Origin: Candidatus Rifleibacteriota bacterium
GTDB taxonomy: Bacteria > Muiribacteriota > Ozemobacteria > Ozemobacterales > Ozemobacteraceae
Reading direction: 5' to 3'
Assembly (NCBI GenBank): GCA_024710355.1
Contig: JANJUX010000015.1
Location: 62,001 to 126,000 of the forward strand
DNA length: 64,000 nucleotides
Below are positions 40,557 through 49,290 of this stretch, one piece after another (position 1 is the stretch's first letter; each line of letters begins with the position of its first letter). The notes under the pieces are model-generated. The model was not told where the DNA came from, did no database searches, and saw only the letters and a list, made by a program, of their open reading frames with translations. The position numbers were made by a program, and so were the translations under genes.

Positions 40557-43166
40557 ATGAAAATTATAAAATCTGATCGCATTATTGTGGTATTGGCGCT
40601 AATGTTCTCGCTGGTGGGCATGACGCTCCCGGCACTGGTCAAGTCGCCGCCCGAAAAGGCACTGCTGCCGAACGGCCTGCGCGTCATCGTCGTCGAAGAC
40701 AAAAGCCTGCCCGTTGCCGCTGCCGGACTTATCTTCAATTCAAGTGTCTATTACCAGAAAAACTGCAATTCCGGACTGGGCAGAATTTATCGCTCGCTGC
40801 TCGAATCGGCCGGGTTCGCCGGCGAAAGCCGCTATGATTTCAATGCCCGCCTCGAAAAAGTCGGTATTCTCAACGAATTCGGCGGCGGCCAGGACATGTT
40901 CTACGCCGCAGCTACCGGCAATGCCGATCAGCTGCCGCTGATTCTCGAATCATTGTGTCGCCTGGGTTTCAGCCTCAAACCAGAAGCTAAGGACTTTGAC
41001 ACCGCCAAGAATGAGGCAGTGCGCTACGTCGCTTCGGCCCGCAAGTTCCCGCAGTCGACCGGTCTCATTGAACGCATGATCTGGAAAGACCTCTACCCCG
41101 ATCAGGCCGTTGAATGCCGCGGTCCGATCAACGAAGAAAAGCTCGCAAAAATTGAACTGAGTGATCTCAAGGCTTTTGCCGAGACGGTTTTTGTGCCGAA
41201 CAATGCGGTTCTTGTGGTAATCGGCGATGTTTCTGCCTCTGATGTATTTGCCGCCTCGATGCAGCAGTTTGGCTCACTGCAGGCCTCGGTGCTTGAAACT
41301 CCTGAACCTAAAAAGGCTGATGCTGCGGCAAAATCACGCAAAACAGAAGTGGTCGACTTTCTCGATATCGAAGAGACTGAAGTTCTTATCGGATTTGAAG
41401 CTCCCGGCTATAACGATCCTGATATGCCTCCTGCCTTTCTTTGGCAGGCGTCAATGCAGGATGTTAACTATTCATGGCTTGAAACGGCTTTGAAGAAAGA
41501 TTTTCCTGAGCTGAAGAATCCTTTTGCAAGGTATGTTCCCGGGCGCGACCGTGGTGTTTTCTTGATTGGTTTTTCCAGCCGCGAAGGTAATGTCAGCCGG
41601 CCGGTTAACATGATTCTCAGCTCTCTGGCAAACCTCTATATGAACCCGCCAAAGGGCAACGAAATGCGCCGGGTTGCCGAAATGATGCAGCTTAAAAACC
41701 TCGAAAAGCGCGAATCGCGCCTCGAAAGAGTTTTTGACCTCGGTTTTGCCGAACTGATGGGCAATTTCAGAATCGCTGAAAGTATCGATTCTGCCTACGA
41801 CCGTGTTACCTCAACCGACATGCAGCGGGTTGCCCACCAGATGTTCAGCAATGATCGTTATGCCGTGCGTATTTTCTACCCGCTGAAATACCAGAAGGCA
41901 GAAGAAAACCCGGTTAAGCTCAAAACCCTGCCAAACGGTGCCCGCGCCATTGTGCGCAGTTTTGCCGGCAGCGAAGTCGTCGGCCTGACGCTGCTGTTCG
42001 GTGTCGATGCCTGCACAGCCAATGCGAACGACCGACGCATGACCCGTCTGGTTGCCGAAATGGTCGCCAGCTACATCAACGACAACGAAAATCGCCGACT
42101 TAACAACCGTCTCGACGATATTGCCGCACGACTAGAAGCGGTATTCAATAATGACAGTCTGATTATTTCGGCCCGCACAAAAAAGCAGAAACTGCCTGAA
42201 CTGCTCGAATTCCTCAAAAATACCATTGTCAGACCGGATTTCTCGGAGAAATTCTTCAAAACTACCAGAGCCAAGGTTCTTGATCGCTTTGACGAAGAGA
42301 ACAACAAACCCCACACTGCGGTTGTTAACAGCCTCATCGAAGGAATGTACCCCGGTATGAACCTGACCTTCAAAAACATTTCACGTGGTGATTTCGACAA
42401 TATCACCTATGAAATGGTCGGTAAATTCTACCGTGAATGGGCGGTTGCCTCGAATCTCTGTATTTCTGCCGTCGGCAACTTCGATAGCGACAAAACCCTC
42501 GAAATGATCAGCAATACCTTCGCCGATTTCCCGACCGGAAAGGGCGTCGTTACCTCACAGTGTCCGCCCTGGGCGGGTTCACCCCTCGATAAAACCGAAG
42601 TTAAAGAAATCGCCATTCAGGGCAGTGAAAATGCCTTTATCGCCGTTGGCTTCAGAATGAAGCAGTTTCTGAATCTGAACAGCCGCGAAGAGCTGCGCTC
42701 TACCTTCGGGGCCAACTCGGTTTTCAGTCACTTGCTGTTTGCCAGCAGCAACGCTCTGATCGCCGAAGAACTCAAGAAAATAGACGCCTACCGTGGGCTC
42801 TGGGGCTATTATCTTACCAACAAACTCTCATCGGTGTTCTCTTTCTATGCGGTAGTGCCCGTTGACAAGGTCGATGCGGCGAAAAAGGTCATTGAAGATA
42901 TCATCGCCGGCATCCCGCAGATGGAAGTCTCCACCGACAATATCCAGGCCGCCGGCCATAAACTTCGCTCTTTTTTCAACCGCGTCCTTGAAAAATCAGA
43001 TGCGCAGTCGGCAGTGCTGGCTAATTATCTCTGGAACGGTCTAAGGCCAGACTTTCTCGAAGAAATTCTGAGTATTTACAGTTCGGTGACCATCGAAGAC
43101 GTTAAAAAGTCGGCCAGAGAAAATTTCAACCGCTATCTGATGATCATCGGTCGCCCGAAAAAATAA
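40557..43166 (+). CDS. M16-family double-domain protein lacking both zinc motifs (pseudoprotease)
   Basis: 869 residues from ATG 40557 (GGAGGAGG ahead). A signal peptide occupies about residues 1-29. Two M16-like units are visible: ALLPNGLRVIVVEDKSLPVAA at about 35 and LKTLPNGARAIVRSF near 455. The usual HxxEH after the first strand is replaced in the first unit by RIYRS (76-80: Arg, Arg, Ser for His, Glu, His). In the second unit the stretch CTANANDRRMTRLVAEMVAS also lacks it. Each unit keeps the rest of the fold, so the protein is presumably a non-catalytic partner, comparable to inactive subunits of M16 heterodimers, or a binder. No active M16 partner is in the window. Confidence 0.8.
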   Translation: MKIIKSDRIIVVLALMFSLVGMTLPALVKSPPEKALLPNGLRVIVVEDKSLPVAAAGLIFNSSVYYQKNCNSGLGRIYRSLLESAGFAGESRYDFNARLEKVGILNEFGGGQDMFYAAATGNADQLPLILESLCRLGFSLKPEAKDFDTAKNEAVRYVASARKFPQSTGLIERMIWKDLYPDQAVECRGPINEEKLAKIELSDLKAFAETVFVPNNAVLVVIGDVSASDVFAASMQQFGSLQASVLETPEPKKADAAAKSRKTEVVDFLDIEETEVLIGFEAPGYNDPDMPPAFLWQASMQDVNYSWLETALKKDFPELKNPFARYVPGRDRGVFLIGFSSREGNVSRPVNMILSSLANLYMNPPKGNEMRRVAEMMQLKNLEKRESRLERVFDLGFAELMGNFRIAESIDSAYDRVTSTDMQRVAHQMFSNDRYAVRIFYPLKYQKAEENPVKLKTLPNGARAIVRSFAGSEVVGLTLLFGVDACTANANDRRMTRLVAEMVASYINDNENRRLNNRLDDIAARLEAVFNNDSLIISARTKKQKLPELLEFLKNTIVRPDFSEKFFKTTRAKVLDRFDEENNKPHTAVVNSLIEGMYPGMNLTFKNISRGDFDNITYEMVGKFYREWAVASNLCISAVGNFDSDKTLEMISNTFADFPTGKGVVTSQCPPWAGSPLDKTEVKEIAIQGSENAFIAVGFRMKQFLNLNSREELRSTFGANSVFSHLLFASSNALIAEELKKIDAYRGLWGYYLTNKLSSVFSFYAVVPVDKVDAAKKVIEDIIAGIPQMEVSTDNIQAAGHKLRSFFNRVLEKSDAQSAVLANYLWNGLRPDFLEEILSIYSSVTIEDVKKSARENFNRYLMIIGRPKK

Positions 43167-43193
43167 TTCGGCCGCAAACTCTCTAAAATGAAA

Positions 43194-43219
43194 CAGGGAA
43201 CGGGTTCGCCCGTTCCCTG
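43194..43219 (+). terminator. TTCG-loop terminator after the M16-like gene
   Basis: CAGGGAACGGG and CCCGTTCCCTG form an 11-bp stem with the very stable TTCG tetraloop. T-run support is modest (AGTTTAT), and flanking A and T residues may extend the stem. Confidence 0.75.
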
Positions 43220-43317
43220 AGTTTATCTGGAACATATTAAATGCCTGTTCGATTATCGCCACGCCGCCACCATCATCAGCAGCGGCCAGAGCACCAGATC
43301 GGCCCTAAAAACACTCC

Positions 43318-43346
43318 ACGTCATCCCTGCTTCGGCATGGATTAAA
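43318..43346. repeat. Degenerate GTCATCCC-type repeat
   Basis: CACGTCATCCCTGCTTCGGC is a partial copy of the intergenic palindrome family also present at 30871-31014 and 63652-63800. It lies in the 269-base gap between the M16-like gene and the sigma factor gene, which otherwise holds nothing recognisable. Confidence 0.55.
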
Positions 43347-43435
43347 CCAGATTTCTGTCTTAACCTTCAGGTGACAGACACTGGAATTGCGGAGAACGAT
43401 GTAATTCTTGTGCGACAGAAGGCTGATTGCAATGG

Positions 43436-44299
43436 TCAGGTCAGGTAATTCTGCAGGTCCTGTGAACGTCTCGGGTTACGCAGTTTGGCCAGGGCCTGCG
43501 ATTCGATCTGGCGCACGCGTTCGCGGGTGACGCCGAGAAGTCTGCCGATTTCTTCGAGCGTGTAAGACTTGGTGTCGCGCAGGCCGAAGCGATGCATCAG
43601 CACGATTCTTTCGCGGTCAGAAAGTGACGAGAGCACCTTTTCAAGTTCGCGTTCGAGAGCCTTTTTTTCGGCTTCGGCGAGCGGGTCGGCATCGAAATCG
43701 GTGATGACGTCGCGCAGAAACAGGTCTTCTTCAGAATCAACCGGGGTCGAATCCATTGATACAACGTTGGGTATGTCGCGCAGAAATCTGCCAAGATCTT
43801 TCGGCTTCATCATTGCCGCATCGGCCAACTCTTCGAGCGTCGGGCGGCGGTTGAGCTTTTTGATCAGGGTTTCTTCGAGTTTTTTGATGCGCAGGCTGGT
43901 GTGAACACGGTTGAGAGGCAGTCTGATCGGGTTGCCATGGCTTGAAACAACCTGAATCATCGCCTGGCGGATCCACCATACCGCGTAAGAAATGAAGCGC
44001 ACGTTCTTGTCGCTGTCAAAGCGCTGGGCTGCGCGCATCAACCCAAGATTGCCGACGGCGATAAGGTCTTCAAAAGGAACCTCGTTGATGTGCCGGTAGC
44101 GTTTGGCGACGGCGACAACAAAACGCAGGTTGGCAAGAATGAGTCTGGCCTTGGCTCTTTCGTTGCCCTCCTGTACCTGCTTGAGAAGAGTGATCTCTTC
44201 TTCTCTGGTGAGAGGCGGGTGCTTCTTAAGATCTTTGAAGTAGTTCTTGAGAAGCTGGTTATCCTGTTCCCGTTCGTGATTATGATTAATACTTGCCAT
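43436..44299 (-). CDS. Sigma-70 family RNA polymerase sigma factor (RpoD/RpoS-like)
   Basis: 287 residues from ATG 44299, which has its own GGAG six bases upstream; TTG 44329 is an alternative. Regions are in order: 1.2 (NQLLKNYFKDLKKHPPLTREEE), 2 (LRFVVAVAKRYRH, FEDLIAVGNLGLMRAAQRFD, then YAVWWIRQAM), 3, and 4 with the helix-turn-helix (YTLEEIGRLLGVTRERVRQIE). Region 1.1 is missing, so this is likely a group-2, RpoS-type or secondary sigma factor rather than the main vegetative one. A structured 5' leader precedes it. Confidence 0.85.
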   Translation of the reverse strand: MASINHNHEREQDNQLLKNYFKDLKKHPPLTREEEITLLKQVQEGNERAKARLILANLRFVVAVAKRYRHINEVPFEDLIAVGNLGLMRAAQRFDSDKNVRFISYAVWWIRQAMIQVVSSHGNPIRLPLNRVHTSLRIKKLEETLIKKLNRRPTLEELADAAMMKPKDLGRFLRDIPNVVSMDSTPVDSEEDLFLRDVITDFDADPLAEAEKKALERELEKVLSSLSDRERIVLMHRFGLRDTKSYTLEEIGRLLGVTRERVRQIESQALAKLRNPRRSQDLQNYLT

Positions 44300-44591
44300 A
44301 TGGATCTCCGTTTCTTTTGGGGTCGCCAAACGGTTATGTACATTTCAGGTTCCTCCTGAACCATGACTATGTACGGCAACCCGGTTGTCTAATCGGAACA
44401 AGTCAGCAAATCTTTAATGAAATAATAGATTTTTGTGCTGCGTGGACTCCGACCCTGCACTCTGGAGCTGATGCAGGCAAGAACCTCCCGCTTCGAAGCG
44501 GTTTCTCACTGATTCATTTAATTCTCTCTACAACTGATTATACCACTTTTTTTTAAAGTCAACCAGTTTTTGTTAAAAAATTTTTACAACG
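44300..44591 (-). promoter_or_regulatory. Structured leader of the sigma factor gene
   Basis: 292 bases without a gene. Read on the minus strand it holds an extended -10 promoter, a 14-base perfect palindrome CCGCTTCGAAGCGG (44488-44501), and a strong AGGAGG (44357-44352) with ATG 44343 eight bases later. That Shine-Dalgarno sits in a hairpin, TTCAGG/CCTGAA (44344-44360). The frame from 44343 is not the sigma frame and runs over the first 260 bases of the sigma gene, so it could control sigma translation. This is inference from position and pairing alone. Confidence 0.5.
44537..44562 (-). promoter_or_regulatory. Extended -10 promoter upstream of the sigma factor
   Basis: On the minus strand TGGTATAAT (-10 hexamer 44542-44537) is an extended -10, with TTGACT (44562-44557) 14 bases upstream. 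The short spacer is made up for by the TG motif. Transcripts would start near 44530. Confidence 0.55.
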
Positions 44592-46637
44592 TCATTTTTT
44601 AAGATTGCCGAAAAAATCGGCCAGCTGGCTTAAAACGCCACTGGTGCCACGCTGTGAGCAATAGAGCAGCGGCTTTTTATCTTTTTCGGCGAGTGGCACA
44701 ATTTCGCGCAGCAGCGTGTGTGAAATCTGCCTGACGATAATGACCACCACATCAACTTTGCCGAGACCGTTTTTGAGTTCATGCAGATTGCTGAAGCCGC
44801 TGAGCCAGGTAACCACAAGGTTGTGCCTGGCCAGAACCCGCTCATATTCACTGCCAACCCGGTCGCCGCCAAGTATCAGAACCCGCTCGCCCTTAAATTC
44901 AAAATTGACCGAAGCCCGCCCGGCAAGGGGAAAGGCGCCGCAGAAGCTGCAGGCCTGACCCGGTCGGCAGGCCCTGGCCAGAGTTGCCATCTTCGCCTTT
45001 TCACTGCAGGAAGCCTCTGAGCAGAAAGCTGCAACCGGCAGCGCCGGTCGCAGGCCGTTGAGAACCTGCCGGTAATCACGGCTGAACCTGATACGGTCGT
45101 TTTCGAGCCTGAAATTGACATTCAGTCTGCCAAGTTCGTTACAGAAACGGTCAAAGTCGAAAATCTCGGCTGAGAAATACTTTTTGAGAGCGGAGACGGA
45201 AATTTCGGTAATCTCGAAAGTTTTCTCTTCATTCAGCTTCAGAGCTTCGAAATGATAAATTCCGGCCTCGCGCAGCGAAGTTTCGCCGAGGTAAAAGGCT
45301 TTGACCGGTTTTTCGAGATGCCCGGCATCGACCGGTGCAAAAATCTGCAGACGCTCTTCTTCGTCAGAAACCAGCCAGTTCTGGTCTGATTCATGGCGGA
45401 TAAAGCCGAAAATTTCGCGGCGGTTTTCGCTTTCGAGTGAGGTAATGCTGACCGGCTGATTGTCTGGGCTCAGCATCAGCAGAGCCAGTTCTTCGGCGAT
45501 TATGCCTGAGCTTTTTACGATTTCTTCTGCAACTTCAAAAGTATTGCCAGTCAGCGAAACAAAGAGCCATACATGTTTTTTGCCGGCGGTAACACGGGTC
45601 ACAAGCTGCCCGGCCACCATTTTTTCTGCGCCGGAACCGTCGGCTGCGACCGTTTTAAGGTCTGTTTGCAGCCTTTCAACCCGTTTTTGCAGCTCTTCTT
45701 CACCTCGCAGACGTTTCTGCAGCTCGGTTTTTTCGCCTTCGAGGCGGGTAATGCTGGTGTCGCGATTCTGCAGGGCTTTCTGCAGTTTTTCGATCTGAAT
45801 CTGCAGTTCGTCACATTTTTCCTGCAACTGCCGTGTTTCCGGCGGGGTTGCCTGCTTTATGGGGGAAGCCGTCTGCCGACTGAGGTCTTTTTCGACCTCA
45901 GCCAACCGCAGCTTTGCCTGCTGCAACTGCTTTTCAAGGGTTTCAATCAGAGCGGCCGAAGATTTTGCTGCGACAGAACTGCTTTCGAGCTTGCGGTTAA
46001 GTTCGGCTACTTCCTTTTCACGCGCTTCAAGATCTTTTTTCAGCTGGCGGTTGTCATTTTTTACGGTTTCGAGAGCCCCTTCAAGTTCGCGGCTGCGTTT
46101 GACCGCCTTCATCGCCATTTCGGTCATATCGCGCAGCTTCGCTTCAAAATCTTTGTCAGGCGGTGCTGCCGTTGCTGCACTATTGGCCGCGAGTTCAGCT
46201 TCAGATGGTTTGATCGGATTCTTTTCGAAATACTGCTGATAAATGCGTTCGGCCCCGTTGCGCGGGTCGATTTTCGCCAGAATCCTTATTTTACCAGGCT
46301 TGCCGTATGAACCCGATTCGAGCCGGGCGATATTCTCGGGAGTCGCGGCGACACTTACAAAACCCATGGTTTTCGGGTTCTTCTCGACCCAGGTGAAGAG
46401 AATGATCTTGCGCAAGGCCTGGTCATCTTCGGCAAAATCCATGACTTCGTTGATCAGCGAGGTTCGATCGACGATCTTGTGCCGCCGGATAAACTTGGCA
46501 CAGCGCAGCGCCAGTGGCTTGTTCGGCAGCACCCAGTTGAGAAGGTCGGCGTCGGCGGTGTCGTGGCAGAGAAGCCTGAGAAAACTCAGGTCTTCAAGCA
46601 GTTTTGCAAAAACTGGTGCCCAGTAATCATCACCCAT
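44592..46637 (-). CDS. Coiled-coil protein with C-terminal DUF2325 domain
   Basis: 681 residues. The N-terminal 160 residues are helical and contain SLINEVMDFAEDDQALRK. A long coiled coil (about 175-310, EKEVAELNRKLE-type heptads) follows, then a beta-rich middle domain. A Cys cluster (CSEASC, ACRPGQACSFC at about 552-580) may bind metal. The C-terminus from GERVLILGGDRVGSEYE is a DUF2325 domain ending with RQISHTLLREIVPLAEK. Its start overlaps the mutS stop by 8 bases (ATGGGTGA), so it is translationally coupled to mutS, the last gene of a repair operon. Function unknown; a repair-linked role is an inference from this coupling. Confidence 0.65.
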   Translation of the reverse strand: MGDDYWAPVFAKLLEDLSFLRLLCHDTADADLLNWVLPNKPLALRCAKFIRRHKIVDRTSLINEVMDFAEDDQALRKIILFTWVEKNPKTMGFVSVAATPENIARLESGSYGKPGKIRILAKIDPRNGAERIYQQYFEKNPIKPSEAELAANSAATAAPPDKDFEAKLRDMTEMAMKAVKRSRELEGALETVKNDNRQLKKDLEAREKEVAELNRKLESSSVAAKSSAALIETLEKQLQQAKLRLAEVEKDLSRQTASPIKQATPPETRQLQEKCDELQIQIEKLQKALQNRDTSITRLEGEKTELQKRLRGEEELQKRVERLQTDLKTVAADGSGAEKMVAGQLVTRVTAGKKHVWLFVSLTGNTFEVAEEIVKSSGIIAEELALLMLSPDNQPVSITSLESENRREIFGFIRHESDQNWLVSDEEERLQIFAPVDAGHLEKPVKAFYLGETSLREAGIYHFEALKLNEEKTFEITEISVSALKKYFSAEIFDFDRFCNELGRLNVNFRLENDRIRFSRDYRQVLNGLRPALPVAAFCSEASCSEKAKMATLARACRPGQACSFCGAFPLAGRASVNFEFKGERVLILGGDRVGSEYERVLARHNLVVTWLSGFSNLHELKNGLGKVDVVVIIVRQISHTLLREIVPLAEKDKKPLLYCSQRGTSGVLSQLADFFGNLKK

Positions 46638-49254
46638 TCGTCATTTCCTTGAGGCGACTGAGGATGTTGAGAGCTTCGAGCGGCGTGATATTGTTGACAT
46701 CAACGCGGGCCACCGCTTCGATTACCTCATTTCCAGGAGCGAACAGGCTGAGCTGCTGCGGCTTGTGGGCCCCGGGCGAGGTTCTGAGCGAACGGGTAAC
46801 CCGGTCGAGTTCTTCCTGCTCGGTTTTTTCGAGTTCGAAAAGAATCTCGCGGGCGCGTTCGATGACACTGGCCGGCAGCCCGGCGAGGCGGGCGACTTCG
46901 ATACCGTATGATTTGCTGGCCGGGCCTTCGTGAATGGCATGCAGAAACACCATATCGCCGCTCTTTTCGTCGTGACTGACCCCGACGTTGAGGTTGAAAA
47001 CCCCTTTATGAACCGTGTCAAGATCGGTAAGTTCATGGTAGTGGGTTGCGAAAAGCGTTCTGGCGCCAATACTCAGGTTGATATGTTCGAGAATCGACCA
47101 GGCCAGTGACAGGCCGTCGAAAGTCGAAGTGCCGCGCCCGATTTCGTCGAGGATCAGCAGGCTTCTTTCGGAAGCGCTTTTGAGAATTGCCGAGGCTTCC
47201 ATCATTTCGACCATGAAGGTAGACTGACCGCGCACCAGATTGTCAGAAGCCCCAACTCTGGTGAAGATTCGGTCGACCACACCAATTTCGGCCTTCTCTG
47301 CCGGAACAAACGAGCCAACCTGCGCCATCAGCACAATCAGAGCCGCCTGTCGCAGGTAAGTTGATTTACCTGCCATGTTAGGGCCGGTAATGATGGCCTG
47401 ACGGCGTTCGCCGTCGAGTCGCAGATCGTTCGGGTGAAATTCACCGCTGTCGAGAAACTTTTCGACGACCGGGTGGCGGCCGGCAATGATGTTGATACGG
47501 TTTTCGCCGTCAACAACCGGTCGACAGCAGCGGGTTTCGGTTGCCAGCTGCGCCAGAGAGCTGATTACGTCGGCCGAAGCGAGTGCGTTCGCGTTTTCCT
47601 TGATCGCCGGGATATCTTCTAATGCCCGCTTAACCAGGCCTTCGTAAATCTCTTTTTCGATACCGGTCGACTTTTCGCTGGCGGTGAAAACCTTGTTTTC
47701 GTAATCTTTCAGTTCGGCAGTAATGAAGCGTTCGCCGGTCGTCAGGGTCTGCTTGCGCACGTAATTTTCGGGCGCCTGATCGGCGAGACTTTTCGAAATT
47801 TCGATGAAAAAGCCGAAGACACTGTTTTTGCGCACCTTGAGGGTTTTGATGCCGGTGCGCTGTTTTTCGCTCTCTTCGTAGCGGCGCAGCCATTCATCAC
47901 CATCGCGCAGCAGCCCGCGCAGTTCGTCGAGTTCGGCATTGATACCGCTTTTTATGACGCCGCCATCGGTCAGCACTGCCGGCAGTTCGTCAAGCAGGTG
48001 TGAGTCGATCAGGGCGGTGAGTTCCTGCAGGGGTTTGAAGCCGGCGGACATCTGCTCGAGATCATGCTGTAGCAGCAGTTCGACGATTGCCGGAACCCGG
48101 CTCAGGCCAAGGCTGAGGGCCTGCAGATCGCGAGGGTTGCGGCTGCCGAGCGAAATTTTGCTTAGAGTTCTTTCGAGATCGGGTATGCCTTTGAGCAGTT
48201 CGCGGGTTTCGGCAAGCAGCAGGGCATCGCCCACAAATTTTTCAACCATGTCGAGGCGCCGGTTGATGGCAGTCGGGTCGATCAGGGGCTTTAACAGCCA
48301 TTTTTTCAGCATGCGGGCACCCATGCTGGTGCGGGTGCGGTTCAGTACATCGAATAGAGTGCCGCCGATGTTCTGGTTGCGGCCATTTGGCAGCAGTTCG
48401 AGATTGCCGAGCGTCGCTTCGTCGAGAACCATGCCGTCGCCGAGGCGGTAATCGCGGGGCAGGCCGAGATGGCTGAGAGAGCAGCGCTGGGTGTCGAGAA
48501 GATGGTCGGCGAGGATTCCGAGAGTTTTGAGCGAAAGCTGGGGCAGAGCGAGAAATCGCGCCTTGTGCTCAGAAGGGTAAAGGTTGCACAGGGCTTCGAC
48601 CGCTTCGTTTTCGCTGATGCGCGTCGGGTGAATCTCGGCCTTAAGGTGCTGCCAGGGGGCGGGCGAGGGCAGGGTGCCGGAAGAATCGCTGAGGCAGAGA
48701 ATTTCTCGCGGCATCAGGCGGGTGAATTCTTCGGGCAGCATGTTCATTTCGACCTGATCGCCGCTGGTTAAAATCATTTCGCCGGTGCTCAGTTCGACGG
48801 CGGCGAGGCAGAAGCGTTCATTGCTGCGGCCGAAGGCGGCAAGGTAGTTGTTGGTGTTCTCTTCGAGCATCGTCGGGTCAGAGACGGTGCCGGGCGTGAT
48901 GATTCTGACTACTTCACGCTTGACCAGGCCCTTGGCTTTCTTGGGGTCTTCGACCTGCTCGCAGATTGCGACTGTATAGCCACGGTGCACCAGTTTGGCG
49001 ATATAGCCGTCGATGCTGTGATAAGGCACGCCGGCGAGTGGCACCGGGTTGCCGCTGCTTTTGCCGCGGGCGGTCAGGGTTATCTGCAGTTCCTGGGCGA
49101 CGAGCACCGCATCTTCAAAAAAGGTTTCGTAGAAATCGCCACAGCGGAACAGCAGCACCGCATTCGGGTTTTCGGTCTTGATATCTTTATACTGCTGCAT
49201 CAGCGGCGTCAGGCCGGCATCAGAGTTCTGTCTGGTTTCCACGTCGATATTCAC
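46630..49254 (-). CDS. mutS: DNA mismatch repair protein MutS
   Basis: 874 residues from GTG 49254, the usual MutS length. The N-terminal mismatch-recognition motif FYETFFEDA holds the Phe-x-Glu. The ATPase is complete: Walker A GPNMAGKST, signature region, Walker B LILDEIGRGTSTFDG, and the FATHYHEL box. It recognises mispairs and recruits MutL; no mutL is in the window. It follows ruvB by 36 bp and is followed at once by the overlapping DUF2325 gene. Confidence 0.97.
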   Translation of the reverse strand: MNIDVETRQNSDAGLTPLMQQYKDIKTENPNAVLLFRCGDFYETFFEDAVLVAQELQITLTARGKSSGNPVPLAGVPYHSIDGYIAKLVHRGYTVAICEQVEDPKKAKGLVKREVVRIITPGTVSDPTMLEENTNNYLAAFGRSNERFCLAAVELSTGEMILTSGDQVEMNMLPEEFTRLMPREILCLSDSSGTLPSPAPWQHLKAEIHPTRISENEAVEALCNLYPSEHKARFLALPQLSLKTLGILADHLLDTQRCSLSHLGLPRDYRLGDGMVLDEATLGNLELLPNGRNQNIGGTLFDVLNRTRTSMGARMLKKWLLKPLIDPTAINRRLDMVEKFVGDALLLAETRELLKGIPDLERTLSKISLGSRNPRDLQALSLGLSRVPAIVELLLQHDLEQMSAGFKPLQELTALIDSHLLDELPAVLTDGGVIKSGINAELDELRGLLRDGDEWLRRYEESEKQRTGIKTLKVRKNSVFGFFIEISKSLADQAPENYVRKQTLTTGERFITAELKDYENKVFTASEKSTGIEKEIYEGLVKRALEDIPAIKENANALASADVISSLAQLATETRCCRPVVDGENRINIIAGRHPVVEKFLDSGEFHPNDLRLDGERRQAIITGPNMAGKSTYLRQAALIVLMAQVGSFVPAEKAEIGVVDRIFTRVGASDNLVRGQSTFMVEMMEASAILKSASERSLLILDEIGRGTSTFDGLSLAWSILEHINLSIGARTLFATHYHELTDLDTVHKGVFNLNVGVSHDEKSGDMVFLHAIHEGPASKSYGIEVARLAGLPASVIERAREILFELEKTEQEELDRVTRSLRTSPGAHKPQQLSLFAPGNEVIEAVARVDVNNITPLEALNILSRLKEMTNG

Positions 49255-49290
49255 GGCAGTTTCTCTCTTGTTTGAAATTGCTGGCAGCGC

